A DNA stretch of 64,000 nt from Ctena decussata (Eukaryota > Mollusca > Bivalvia > Lucinida > Lucinidae). The DNA is taken from NCBI GenBank assembly GCA_963989385.1, contig OZ022502.1:10865001-10929000 (forward strand), read 5' to 3'. Position 1 is the stretch's first letter. Each line of letters begins with the position of its first letter. The notes under the pieces were generated by a model. That model was not told the DNA's origin. It saw only the letters and a program-made list of their open reading frames with translations, and did no database searches. This document shows, piece by piece, positions 1-10,178 of this stretch. A program made the translations under genes and the position numbers.

Positions 1-105
1 CTGTCCGAATTTACTCGTAGGCTTGGGGTTTAAGCCTGTTCAAGATGACTTTCAGGTTGCCTTTTTAGGGAGTGTATTAATCATCGACTGAGTCCTTGGG
101 GGCTT
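1..105 (-). pseudogene. LINE reverse transcriptase fragment (edge of window)
   Basis: The stretch from about base 30 reads almost the same as 17,876-18,005, where it belongs to a minus-strand LINE reverse transcriptase. Shared blocks include GCTTGGGGTTT, GCCTGTTCAAGATGACTTT and the part ending CTGAGTCC. Relative to the second copy about 56 bases are missing between GACTTT and AGGTTGCC. It is a dead fragment, cut by the window edge. Confidence 0.6.
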
Positions 106-1066
106 GGGGGAGAGGGGGGGGGGGAGGCATTTCCCTTAAGTCTTAGTAAAAATGTCCGTTATCCGTAGCCATATTAGTCAAGAAAACAAAAATAATGACC
201 TGATGGCCAGCGGCCTACAGACGACTTCTAAATTCTCTGATTTTACAAGATGAACTAGTTAAAATGACTAATTGTGCCGAATGTTGGGGCATCCTCTGCG
301 ACCACTAAGCATTTTTTTCTTCAGTTCTTTCGACTTCTGCCCTTATAATGCAGCAACTATTTCTATATGGTTTGAATATATAGGCCTTATATCTATTAAA
401 GTGCAAACAGTTCTATCAGCGTATCACACAAGTTCGTCACTAACATAAAAGTAAGTGTTCTGCACTAGCAGAGCAAAATATTTGCTTCTCATCTTTATCA
501 TATAATTTATTGATGACGTGATACCTAGTGTTTACACCCTAATAACAGTCATATCAGCACTAATGTTTAAACAAACCTGACTTTAACTTGGCTTGGTTGT
601 AATTTTGATAATGGGTCCGGCGTAATTCTGTTTTGATCTGAATTGAATCAGATGACGACAGCTCACTTTGACGTATTTCCAACAGCTAATTTTCCTTTAC
701 TTTTACCGTCATTCTACGATGAGGTACGATTGCTGTATCGTTTACATATTTTCTTATCATATAGTGGTCTTCTTGTGGATACCATATCTTCCGGCATAAG
801 TTGAGCATTGTGGCTCCCATTTGAATGCGCACATGCTTCCTTTTTTATTTGCTTATAAGACGGAAGTAAAAGCTTCCAAAATTATCGCAAATATGTAAAT
901 CAGCTTTGTGTAATTCAGCTATAAAAATATTTTTTTTTGTGTGTGTTTTTTTTTCTATTCCATAACAATCCCAAAGATCTAGATCCGTCTTACAAGACGG
1001 ATAAAGATTTTTGCCTTGTTTTGGACGGGCAAACACTCCTCTTAAAACCGAAGTATTACGCTACCA
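106..1066. other. intergenic, no gene recognised
   Basis: AT-rich DNA with stop codons in all frames. A G-rich run lies at about 109-125. A T-rich stretch at 926-955 lies beside short open frames on both strands, which look like chance. Confidence 0.5.
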
Positions 1067-1315
1067 GGCCCCGAGGTTATAAAACTGTTTTCATGCTCAT
1101 CTCAGCTGAGCATGAAATTTTCGCTGCTGATAAATATGAAAATGCCAACTAATGTTGGCATTTTCATATTCATAAGCAGAGAAAATTAAATTTCATACTC
1201 AGCTAAACTGAGCAAGAAAACAACTGTACTTATTAATAATTTGTTATTTATTAGCAGGTAAAAATTCATGCTCAGCTGAGTTGAGCATGGAAAAAGTTTT
1301 ATAACCTCGGGGCCA
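1067..1315. mobile_element. MITE, GGCCCCGAGGTTATAAAAC family, copy 1
   Basis: Terminal inverted repeats begin GGCCCCGAGGTTATAAAAC and end in its complement. The element holds nested palindromes: CATGCTCAGCTGAGCATG-type units and a central AATGCCAAC/GTTGGCATT stem. It has no coding capacity. Related copies lie at 40,613-40,768 and 40,768-41,530. Confidence 0.75.
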
Positions 1316-1799
1316 GATACGGTTAGCAGTCTTTTCAACGTCGGCCATAGACGCTTATAAGACAGGATAATGGTCCTTTGAAGGACTTATTTTAAGCTGA
1401 GTTGACGCTTAATCGTGAATTCCTTCAGAAAACAAGACCGAGAATCCGTATAGTTTCTTGCAGTAGGAAAGATTCTGTTCACGGTCGGCATAGGCATTTG
1501 GTAGAACATTTTTTTCAGTCCTTTTCCCGTAAAGTTCAATTGAAAAACGTTAATATAAGTCAGATTTCTTTGTGTCTCTTCTCAATAGTAAGACATTGAC
1601 TTTATATGACGTCAGAATAGACCATGGCTCACTATAATCTGATTGGACATCGGCAACGTCATTACGACATTGATGCTGTTTCCTGTTAGCAGAAAAACTG
1701 CATGTTAGTGTTTTACTGCTTCTATTTTAGCGCTTATATAAAATTTTTTGGCACGGTTTGATTGAGACGAATGTAAATTTAAGCAATGAACATATTTTG
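1316..1799. other. intergenic, no gene recognised
   Basis: No domain, splice-bounded exon or repeat stands out. The 65-codon open frame at 1402-1599 shows no recognisable composition. Confidence 0.4.
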
Positions 1800-2066
1800 T
1801 TCTTAAGTTTATTGAAGTGTAAACTACATTGGGTCACTAGCAAAGTTTACATGAACCCCTTCTTCCTTAGGTTTATTGAAGTGTAAACTACATTGGTCAC
1901 TAGCAAAGTTTACCCGTACCTATGATGAACCCTTTCTTCCCTTAGGTTTATTGAAGTGTAAACTACATTGGGTCACTGGCAAAGTTTACATGAACCCCGA
2001 AGAAGGGGTTCGTGTAAACTTTGCTAGTGACCCAATGTAGTTAACACTTCAATAAACCTCAGAAAA
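1800..2066. repeat. tandem repeat with a terminal inverted copy
   Basis: Three direct copies of a roughly 65-75-base unit (core GTTTATTGAAGTGTAAACTA followed by CATTGGGTCACTAGCAAAG) are followed by one inverted copy. The array can therefore fold into a hairpin between its last two units. Units differ by a few bases and small gaps. Confidence 0.8.
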
Positions 2067-2647
2067 ACGAAATTCGTTCCGTAATTAGATAACACATTTC
2101 GTAACAGAACAAATATATACAGTTGACTCGTTATCTCAAACACTGATATCTCGAAGTGTCCTCATACATCAAAAGATATAGTTTGGATACATTTGTTATT
2201 TTTCTTTACAAGTCAGCTCGGAATAATATAGCTTGACTAATGATATCTCAAAGAAATTTTTTTTCGGATTATTGAGAAAATTTACTTTGAGATATCAGTA
2301 GTTTGAGATATACTTCAACTTTGAGATATCGAAAGATGACCGTACGTCCGAATTTGAAATTTGATGTGCCCATCATGTCCATTACAGAAATGGAAGTGTC
2401 CTTAACATTTAACCATCCATTGAAAGAAAATTGAGATCAGCTGAAGCATGAGCAATGGGTTTTGATCTGAAATTGACTTTCAGCATCACTTTAATTCATT
2501 TCCGTTTTGAGTAGCAAGCAATTTTAAACAACAAAGTGCCAGTTGCAATTTTGTGCAAGACATTGCATGGCTTTAGCCTGTATGACGATTTACATTGTCA
2601 GTGATTCGCTGCACAGTAAAAAGTGACTGGATGGTCAAGGTTAAAAT
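2067..2647. other. intergenic, GATATC-rich, no gene
   Basis: Several GATATCTCAAA / TTTGAGATATC words at about 2140-2330 occur in both orientations. No gene recognised. Confidence 0.4.
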
Positions 2648-2982
2648 ACACAGAGTATAATCGATTCCGCCAATTTTCGCTTCCTGCAGAGACTGTACAT
2701 CATATTTGGCTTCCGCGAGACTGTCCGCGAACTCTTGCTTCCTGCCGAGACTTCTGTACATGATAAATGGCTTCCTGCAAAGACTGTCCGCGTGATCCTG
2801 CTTCCTGCCGAGGCTCTCGGCAGGAAGCAGAATCACGCTGACAGTCTCTGCAGAAAGGCACTTTTCGAGGACAGTAGTCTCTGCAGGAAGCAAGAGTTCG
2901 CGGACAGTCTCGGCGGAAGCCAAATATGACGGACAGTCTCTGCAGGAGGCGAAAATTGGCGGAATCGATTATACCCTGTGTA
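2648..2982. repeat. 335-bp fold-back with internal CTTCCTGC repeats
   Basis: The outer arms (from CACAGAGTATAATCGATTCC on the left to its complement on the right) pair, and inside them a word close to CTTCCTGCAGAGACTGTCCG recurs about four times per arm in mirrored order. The centre is CCGAGGCTCTCGG. Open frames on both strands (2573-2923 minus, 2735-2929 plus) are by-products of this symmetry. Confidence 0.85.
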
Positions 2983-3256
2983 ATAGATTATCAAAGTTTC
3001 CTCTTTCCTCTAATATTTTACATAGATTAGTTTGTGCGTCACTTTCCAGCCCAAATCTTCCCGATTTTAATGACTTATGATGGAACCGCAAGGGTTCACT
3101 CTTTGCGAAAAGGCTCTGTACCGAAATTTCAATGAGGAAATTAGGAAACAAAACTGGCGCCATGATCTGTACGGCCAACAGTTGAAATTTTGTTGTAGAG
3201 TCCTTGCTCATAGTAGGATTTTTCGTGATTCAGTTAATGTGTTGTTAGAACCGAAA

Positions 3257-3365
3257 CCCAATAGGCACACAAAGGTTGAATCAACCTTGAGTCAATCTTG
3301 ATTCAGCGTCACGATGTTGAGTCAAGGTTGACTTTAGGTTGATCCAGCCTTGTGTGCCCAGTGGG
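3257..3365. mobile_element. small MITE, CCCAGTGGGCACA-type ends
   Basis: Ends are CCCAATAGGCACACAAAGG and CCTTGTGTGCCCAGTGGG with TCAACCTTGA-type words between them. The same style of terminus occurs at 52,312-52,387. Confidence 0.7.
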
Positions 3366-3431
3366 AAATGTGTAGACTGGAAAGTGGTTCATAGCTCAAC
3401 GAGTGTACAATACATGTAACTGAAAGAGAAA

Positions 3432-3669
3432 TGAGCCGCGACACGAGAAAACCAACAAAGTGGTTGTGCGACCAGCGCAGACTCAGATCAGCCTGGGCAC
3501 CCACCTAGTTTGAGCAGACTCTTCTTTGAGTGCTCAAAGGGTAGCTAAGGGACTAAGCTACCTCCGTGCAGACAGCGAAGGCTCTGATCAGACTGGGCGG
3601 ATGCCCAGGCTGATCTGAGTCTGCGCTGGGCGCACAACCACATTGTTGGTTTTGTCGTGTCGCGGCTCA
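3432..3669. mobile_element. MITE, TGAGCCGCGACACGA family, copy 1
   Basis: Ends are TGAGCCGCGACACGAGAAAA and TTTTGTCGTGTCGCGGCTCA. The two halves are near mirror images: each carries CCAGCGCAGACTCAGATCAG, CCTGGGCATCC and GACAGCGAAG(G/A)CTCTGATCAG modules around a centre with CTAAGGG. Eight long copies are present in the window. Confidence 0.9.
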
Positions 3670-3829
3670 AATAACAAGTTGACATAAACCAAGATTCTCT
3701 CATAGCACCGTCATTTTCCCTCGCAGCCAAATAAATAAACAAAAACCACATGATCCTCACCCTGATTGTTGGCACCTAGCATTGCGAAGGATAATATTGG
3801 GTTTTACTTGTTTGTTAGGATGATTATAA

Positions 3830-3905
3830 AAGGCGTTTACGGCTGGCAAGAATCCCGCCTCTAACAGGATTCGAGACCGGGCCGCTAGCCAAGCAGTGCG
3901 GATCG
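3830..3905 (-). mobile_element. tRNA-headed SINE, head fragment
   Basis: On the minus strand a degraded tRNA-like head is present with an internal promoter B-box-like CGAATCC tract. It resembles the heads at 5,050-5,248 and 58,549-58,745 but is diverged and short. Confidence 0.45.
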
Positions 3906-4375
3906 CATGTTTACAATAAATGCATCATAGCAGTAGGCCTATAAATTTGTTCATATCTAGTCATAGATTTGTATTGTCTAATTTTATTGCTTGAGTCTAT
4001 GGAACAAGCACTAAAACTGAGTTGAAAGTAAAAAGTATGCAAAGACCAGGAACTGAAACAATCAAAATCCAAATCCAGCCCTCAAACCATAGTTGGAAAC
4101 AACTAAGATTACAAATAATCAAGATACAAAGAACATATGGCCAACCGAGTGAGCAGCTTGTTCCCAAAAGGTGGCCACTCAGCAACCCAAACCGAACCAA
4201 AAATAATAATAACATACATAAGGTAAAACATCACAGACACCAAAAACAGGCAACAAAGAACCACAACAGAACTACCGCCTTGGAACGGTCAGTAATTAAT
4301 TACTGGGGGGCTTGAAGATGCCATATTTCCATAAATTCAATAAAAATTCTTGTCCCAAGAAAAGTGTCTTACTGT
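3906..4375. other. intergenic, unassigned low-complexity frame
   Basis: A 97-codon plus-strand frame at 4022-4315 is rich in Asn, Lys, Gln and His and has a long antisense frame. Its composition reflects A-rich DNA. I do not consider it a supported gene. Confidence 0.35.
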
Positions 4376-4450
4376 ATGGGCGAACAGCGAAGACTCAGAT
4401 CAGCCTGCGCATCCGCGCAGTCTGATCTGAGACTTTGCTTTCGCCATATA
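4376..4450. repeat. short fold-back related to the TGAGCCGCGACACGA MITE core
   Basis: GGCGAACAGCGAAGACTCAG pairs with the complementary CTGAGACTTTGCTTTCGCC around a GCATCCGCGCAG centre. It resembles only the inner module of the long MITE. Confidence 0.55.
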
Positions 4451-5049
4451 GATTCCCTATGTTTTGCGTATTGTTCAAACTTCATGGATGTGTAGGCTGT
4501 GACTGACTCGTCACTGTTCAGACATAGAGTATGGTACCTTATTACCTAATCTAGATCATTTGGGGCACTTGAGAAGTTGAGATATGATGGTACATGTGTA
4601 TGATGGCAATCAATTTTTAAGTTTAGATTTTATTATTATCATATCTTCGCTCCTCAAGTGGCTGAAATCGATATAAACTTGAATTGGGCTCTTTTCCATT
4701 TTTGTAGACCTTCCTGTCTTGCTCTAAAAGTATTTTTCTGTACTTGTTTTCTTTTTGTTTAAATGTTGTTGTTTTTCTATTTGCAAGTTGGGGGGGGGGG
4801 GGGGGGGGGGAGCAGTTTTATTATCAGTTACGGTGTACATCTTTTTCCTTTCCTTGGGGATGAGCAGACTGTTCTGTATTAAGGTGAATGACACATTTTC
4901 AGGGGAAGCAGCCCTGCCATTTACTTTTTGCCACTCTTCTCAATGGGGCTAAACTCTCATTGACTGGTTCTGTTTCCTATGCTTCCTGTTTTGTTTTGTT
5001 AACTGAAGCCAGGCTATCGAGAGAACCAAACGTCATTTTGTAATACAAT
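4451..5049. other. intergenic with a 22-base G run
   Basis: A G run at about 4790-4811 is the only notable structure. No gene recognised. Confidence 0.4.
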
Positions 5050-5054
5050 ATACA

Positions 5055-5248
5055 TGGATGGATGCATGACTTGCGATTTTACGTCCCTTACAACAGTATT
5101 TCAGTCATATCAGGACGAAGGTGATAATGAAAGGCTGTGTGCAATGGAACCCCGTTTACGGTAGGAAAGATTCTCGCCTCAAGCGGGGCTCGAACCCGGT
5201 CCGCTAGATCAGTAGGCCAGCGCTTAACCCACTGCGCTACTGGGGCTT
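5055..5248 (-). mobile_element. tRNA-derived SINE
   Basis: Read on the minus strand it starts AGCCCCAGTAGCGCAGTGGG (A-box region) and has a B box, GGGTTCGAGCCCC. The tRNA-like head is followed by a body containing CCGTTTACGG-type and CATTGTCCTGATATGACTG-type words and ends in a CATCCATCCA tail. The body recurs at 15,857, 35,607, 44,751 and 58,549. Confidence 0.85.
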
Positions 5249-5705
5249 CTGATAATTTTGTAATATGTCAGCCATGCAGTTGGCACTGATTTTATCTTAA
5301 CCTATTTATACATAGCTGACCCTTCTATCCTTATCATTCGGATGAGTCTATTTTTAGGAGTGTTAGTTTTATTTATTTTCATTTTTATGTTTTAGTTATT
5401 TACTATTTTCATTCTTTAGCAAAAAAATGCTGGAAATTTTGTGCAAATATGCATAGCCTGATCAGATGCCGTATTCTACGGCGCTTGATCTGGGACTTCT
5501 GTATTTGTCTTTTTTTTTTTTTTTTTTTTCTCATTTTTTTTTTTTGGGGGGGGGGGGGGACGCTAGGCCTCAGTGGAGTAAGCTTCCGACGCTTTGGCAC
5601 GCATTCAGTGGCGAAGGGATTATCAACACTGGGAGTGTTCGGGATTTTATCTTGGCTTTGGGGTAGCTAAACGATGCATCACTTTGTTTTCTTTCCTGAC
5701 GTCAG
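5249..5705. other. intergenic with T and G homopolymers
   Basis: A T-rich run at 5508-5544 is followed directly by a G run (about 5546-5559). A small fold-back (GATCAGATGCCG...CGGCGCTTGATC) sits at 5460-5490. Open frames across the homopolymers are artefacts. Confidence 0.5.
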
Positions 5706-6685
5706 TTAGCAAAATTCAAATCTTTAAGAGTTCCTTTAAAGATTTATTCCCTTTATAATAATAACAGAAATGATTTGATGAAATATTCAATGCAATACCT
5801 CCGACATGGTCTAACTGTACATTTGAATTAGAGTTTAGATAATAATATTTGATAACAGTGACTTTAAACAAAAAAAAAAAAAAATAAGATAAATTTATAT
5901 ACAATCGCGGACCGCGGTTGAAATCGCATTATTGGACAAAAATAATTTATTCATACGTCACAATCACGTGCACGAATAAGAAAAATACCTCTACATGATC
6001 ACATGACTCGCGTGGTCAAAATCGATATTCTTACATGCCGTTAGGAAATAGTAGTAACTTTATTCATAATTCCAATAAGCCATAGGCCCATGAGGACAAC
6101 ATTCTCTAAATGACGACAGATAGTACAAAGCATATACTACGATACATGTACATGTACAATATTCTTACCACAGATTAAATAGTGATGGATTTTTTTTTTT
6201 TTTACATTGTTCAGCGGAGAAGGTGCAAAAAATTTATCAAAAACCTATCGAAAAAGTATGTCCCAATTCTAATGCTTATCAGCCAAATAGTCGATAAAAA
6301 TTACCATCCGACGATACTTTCGGCTCACCGTACTATTGCAGTAGGAAGCAAGAAATGCGTGCTCGTTAAACTCAAAGCGCACGAGTTACTATAAATACAT
6401 AACGTAGTAAAATTCTTGCGTGTTCATTCACTAAATTAACAAACTTTTATTAAATTTGGACTAATTTTCGCAAAACTTCTGAAGCTGGATTTATGGAATT
6501 TGTACATGTACATGTAAAAGGTAATTTGCATTTTAATTTGAAGATTATTTTTCATTCCACATTTATCGAATAAAACATGCATTTTCTCAAAACTTTTACG
6601 GCTATTTATGAGACTTGTATATATTGTCAAACGAAATTTTGTTAAAATATTTGTTTCTGAAAACATGAAATAAACGAGGGAGACA
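5706..6685. repeat. dispersed repeat A, longer copy
   Basis: Two blocks match 19,257-19,740: roughly 5706-6050 (with GGACAAAAATAATTTATTC and GTCACAATCACGTGCACGAA) and roughly 6514-6685 (ending CATGAAATAAACGAGGGAGA). Between them this copy has about 460 extra bases that the other lacks. The family is not identified. Confidence 0.75.
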
Positions 6686-6862
6686 ATCTTTAAGAGCAGA
6701 AAACATATTCAAAAGAAGGGTCATGTGTCATACTTCGAAGCTTCGGCTACTCAAGCCTCATCAGTGACCCTTACAATATCTGGCGACGAGGTCCAGAGGA
6801 AATCATACTGTAGTTTCTTTATCTTAATAAGGCAGTCGAGTCAAAGACTGATCAGAATATAC
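6686..6862. repeat. dispersed repeat B, copy 1
   Basis: It aligns with 16,395-16,570 (shared CAGTGACCCT(T/G)ACAATATCTGG and a final TCAAAGACTGAT). The second copy abuts the 3' side of a minus-strand LINE, so repeat B may be that LINE's 3' untranslated region. Confidence 0.65.
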
Positions 6863-9082
6863 CCCCCTCCCCTGATTTCAAAGGACTTAAAAAAAAAGAA
6901 ATAAAAAAAAAGAAAATAAAGAAATGCAAAGCCATCGAGTTTTCAGCCAGCCCCGTGCATCACTGAGATGGCTCCACGCTACGTCACGCCGCGCCATCCC
7001 CTGACTTCTCGCCACTCTACACCTTCGTACCAACCTTCACAAAATAGACGGGCACACATACACACGCAGAGCACCCATCAAAATATGGAATGTAATCAGT
7101 ACGTTTTCGAGTATTCACGAATGCATATATTGCAAAGAAGTCTTTTTTTTTTTGGTTTTAATCTTTATGTTAAATGCAGCAATCAAAGCAATTTCAGTAT
7201 AAAGTCATACTTTATCTTCCAACTGACTTTGGTAAATTTTTGCATAACTGTGCGTTTCTTTATTAATGAAAAATGTAGTTCGATTTATATTAACGTATAA
7301 TGAAATAGCTGACAAAATTTCAAACTGTGTTTGTTCAGAAGGAAATATTATATTTGTTTAAACAGGAAAAGTTTTATCTTGAATTATTGGTTTACGTGCT
7401 TTTACCTATCTTAAGTCAATAACTTCAAATATTGGTATAAACTTAATCAGAGTTAGACAGTGAGTAGTTTTGTCACTAGTTCATAGCTGGACATTAAAAG
7501 GTTGAAACATTTATAAGAACTACGTCGTTATTGGTGAGTTTGAAAATTTTTACTATTTGTTTGTTTATTTGTATTTTGTATTTTTTTTTTAAACAAGGAA
7601 AAAAAAGATGTTGATTTATCATTCATTTGAATAATGCCAATTAGTGATAGACAAAACTTCTTTTTTTTTTTTCTTTTTGCTCATTTTTTTTTTGTTTGTT
7701 TTGTTTTGAAAATTGAAAAACAGTGCAAAATCAATATTAAGAAGTTACTTTCTCTCGTATTTAGAGTCAGTTGAAGTTGTCTGTCATTTAAAAGATAAAT
7801 CGTGTAGTATCATTCTGGTTTTAAAATATCTTTGAAAGACAGTTTAGGCCCACATGATGAAACAGAAAAGTATATAGGGATGCTTTCCGTTTAAAGATTT
7901 ACACCCTCAATATTTCTATTCTCAATATTTCTATTAACTTTTAAATTTCTCACAATAAATTATATCCTAGGCATGATAATGATTGCTATTAAAAGTACAT
8001 TTATCTGCCAAATTTATGATTTGTGATTGTCACTGAAAATAAGAGAATTTAAAAGAATATAGCGGGTCGCCATTCCCGCCAAAATTGAAGACTGGATACG
8101 CCCAGCAGTCATAGTTAATCAGGTAAAAGTTATATCATGAATAATTTTAAGCCCTTTCTTTAATCGACTTCAGACCGTTATTGGCTGAAAAGAACTCACG
8201 TGCACAGATTAGAGGTTAATGCTATTGTAAATTTATTGTAAAGTTATTTACTCCACCAATCATAAAATTCAAAACATGCTTGCAGAAACGCCTGTGGGAG
8301 TCAATCAATTACTGACGACAAAATATTCGTGAATATTCACGAAGGGTGTGCATTGATATATCATCTCTGCCTCCATAACAAAGATGTTTTCGCTGAAGAT
8401 GAAGATGTTTTGAACAAATCTTAATTATGTTGCATACAACTAACCAGTTTCATAATTTTGTGATTATTTAGTAACGAAATACGAGGGAGTATACCTTTAG
8501 CTCATTGTTCATATCCAAAAGTTTGTAAAATGTTACCTGGTGTGTATCGTACAGTTCAACAATGAAAACATGTCATATACATAGTAATTATGTTTCCATT
8601 TCATATTTGCAGGGCACTGGCAAGCACCACATGTGTACTTACTAGCAGGGTCCCTAACCAAAAGTGACAATTAGAAAACAATAATATTCTAATAGTACAA
8701 AAGTTCAAGCCATAGTGTGAAATTGTAGAATTAGATTCGGTGAACTGGATAAAAAGGTCGGAACATTTAACAACAATGCATTGTTTTAAAGCAATACTAT
8801 ACACTTGAAACTGTCCGACAGTCAGAAGAAAACAAAATGTTATAGGCCTAGCCGAAACAAGTCAAGAGGTTTTGTCCAATTTAAATGATTGGGTCTAATG
8901 TTTTGTTAATTCTAGCATTTCATTGTGAATGTGTATTATCATTTAAGCAGGTTTTTAGCTACAAGAATAAGAATCTTATCGTGTTTAAGAGCATCCCTCT
9001 GTATAAAATCCCAAGCTTATTTCTCGGAGCAAAGCCTGTAGAAACTAAGATACGAAACAAACGTAGGTGATTTCGACCGGAT
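6863..9082. other. 2.2 kb AT-rich intergenic DNA upstream of the host gene
   Basis: Homopolymer-rich AT DNA with many T runs. No domain or repeat recognised. The first-exon promoter of the gene starting at 9083 should lie in its last part, but I cannot point to a convincing TATA or initiator. Confidence 0.4.
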
Positions 9083-9341
9083 ATGACATCACAAATACGT
9101 AAGCAGAAAACAAGCGACAGTGAAGTGGATAGGTATCTTCAAGAAAGCTGCAGAAGCTATAAAGAGTGTGAAATCAAGAACAATGCCCGCAGAAACTCCC
9201 TACAGAAACGGACACTCGGCATCGAAACTGAAAGAAAGATGGCGAATGCTAATTTGTCGAGGGAGGAAAAACAATTACGAGAACAGCTAAAGCAGATGCA
9301 AATAGAAAAGGCGAAAAATGATATCATGCATAACATGAGAG
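9083..9341 (+). CDS. unrecognised coiled-coil protein, exon 1 of 3
   Basis: This is the probable first coding exon of a 278-aa protein, model 9083-9341, 22,365-22,490, 23,344-23,795. An in-frame TGA lies five codons before the ATG, which supports this start. The 86 encoded residues are highly charged and helical in style (EEKQLREQLKQMQIEKAK near residues 63-80), suggesting a coiled coil. The exon ends AGAG|GTAATA, leaving one base of a split codon, which fits the phase of the next two exons exactly. No signal peptide or membrane segment is seen. I do not recognise the product. The layout, a short coiled coil followed by a disordered basic tail, recalls small CCDC proteins, but that is only a guess. 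Additional exons inside the 13-kb intron cannot be excluded. Confidence 0.6.
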
Positions 9342-9650
9342 GTAATAATCTTATTCTCTTTATTAATTACTAGATTCTTTAATATGCATTCAGACACAGC
9401 CTAGAAACGGACATGCCATTTTAGGTCTAGCTTTCCGCAATCAACCAAAATTAGTTTCACGTCTTTGCCGCAGTCTAACTGAGGTGCGGTTTTTCCAGTT
9501 TACGCGATGTGCCACGGTGCGGGGTTTCACCCAGGCACACTATGATTCTGGTCGAATGTTCCTCTAGCAGACGACATAATCTCAAAGCAAAAATTCGGTA
9601 CAACTGTTGTGGTTCCACTATGTTATAAGCCATTTGCTGTCTATAAAACA
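9342..9650. other. start of intron 1, nothing recognised
   Basis: No repeat or exon identified between the splice donor and the MITE at 9651. Confidence 0.4.
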
Positions 9651-9964
9651 GGCGAGAGTTGCTTAACGAAAGCGGTATAAAATAGCGCTATGTAGCGCTT
9701 TGCCAGCTCTATGCAACGATTTTGCTTTTAAAAAGCGCTTCTCTGTTGCAGTGCGTTGCACAGTGAAATTTGCCTCGTTTTAAACACATGTAAACAGAAA
9801 GCGCTACAGAGCGCTTTGCCTATGCAACGGTATGTTACAAAAAAGCGCTACGCGAGGCAGCTCCGGGGATGCCACGTAGCGCTACAAAGCGCTTTTTTGT
9901 AACATACCGTTGCATAGCCAATTGCTAGCGAGCGCTACGTAGCGCTAGCGTTATGCAACTCGCC
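9651..9964. mobile_element. MITE rich in AGCGCTACGTAGCGCT palindromes
   Basis: Ends are GGCGAGAGTTGC and GCAACTCGCC. Inside, GCGCTAC/GTAGCGC words recur about eight times, and a long stem pairs CTATGCAACGGTATGTTAC with its complement. Non-coding. Confidence 0.8.
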
Positions 9965-10178
9965 CCAGGTCATTTTGCTAAATATCTCTAAAACTACCAC
10001 AGCTATCACTGTGAAGTAAAGCGAATCTTTAATATCTATCTTATACATAACTAAACTATAATTTTCCACAAAATTATATTTTGAAACTAAAAAGTTTCTT
10101 TTGAAAACTGCCCATTTTTAGAAGATATTTTAACTGTATTTCACAAGGGAGTAAGTTTATTTATAGAACAGCCTTAGA

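Noticed and set aside
1800..2066. CRISPR-like array
   Set aside because: Units are contiguous with no unique spacers, the genome is eukaryotic and one unit is inverted.
2573..2929. 116-aa and 64-aa frames with repeated LLPAE/SLCRKQ peptides
   Set aside because: They are translations of a hairpin's repeated word on both strands; the symmetry explains them.
4022..4315. 97-aa Asn/Lys/Gln-rich frame
   Set aside because: Low-complexity composition from A-rich DNA with a long antisense frame and no splice or domain support.
5055..5248. Possible functional tRNA gene (A and B boxes); likewise at 58,549
   Set aside because: The acceptor and anticodon arms do not close as a tRNA, and both sequences share a long non-tRNA body and tail, so they are SINEs.
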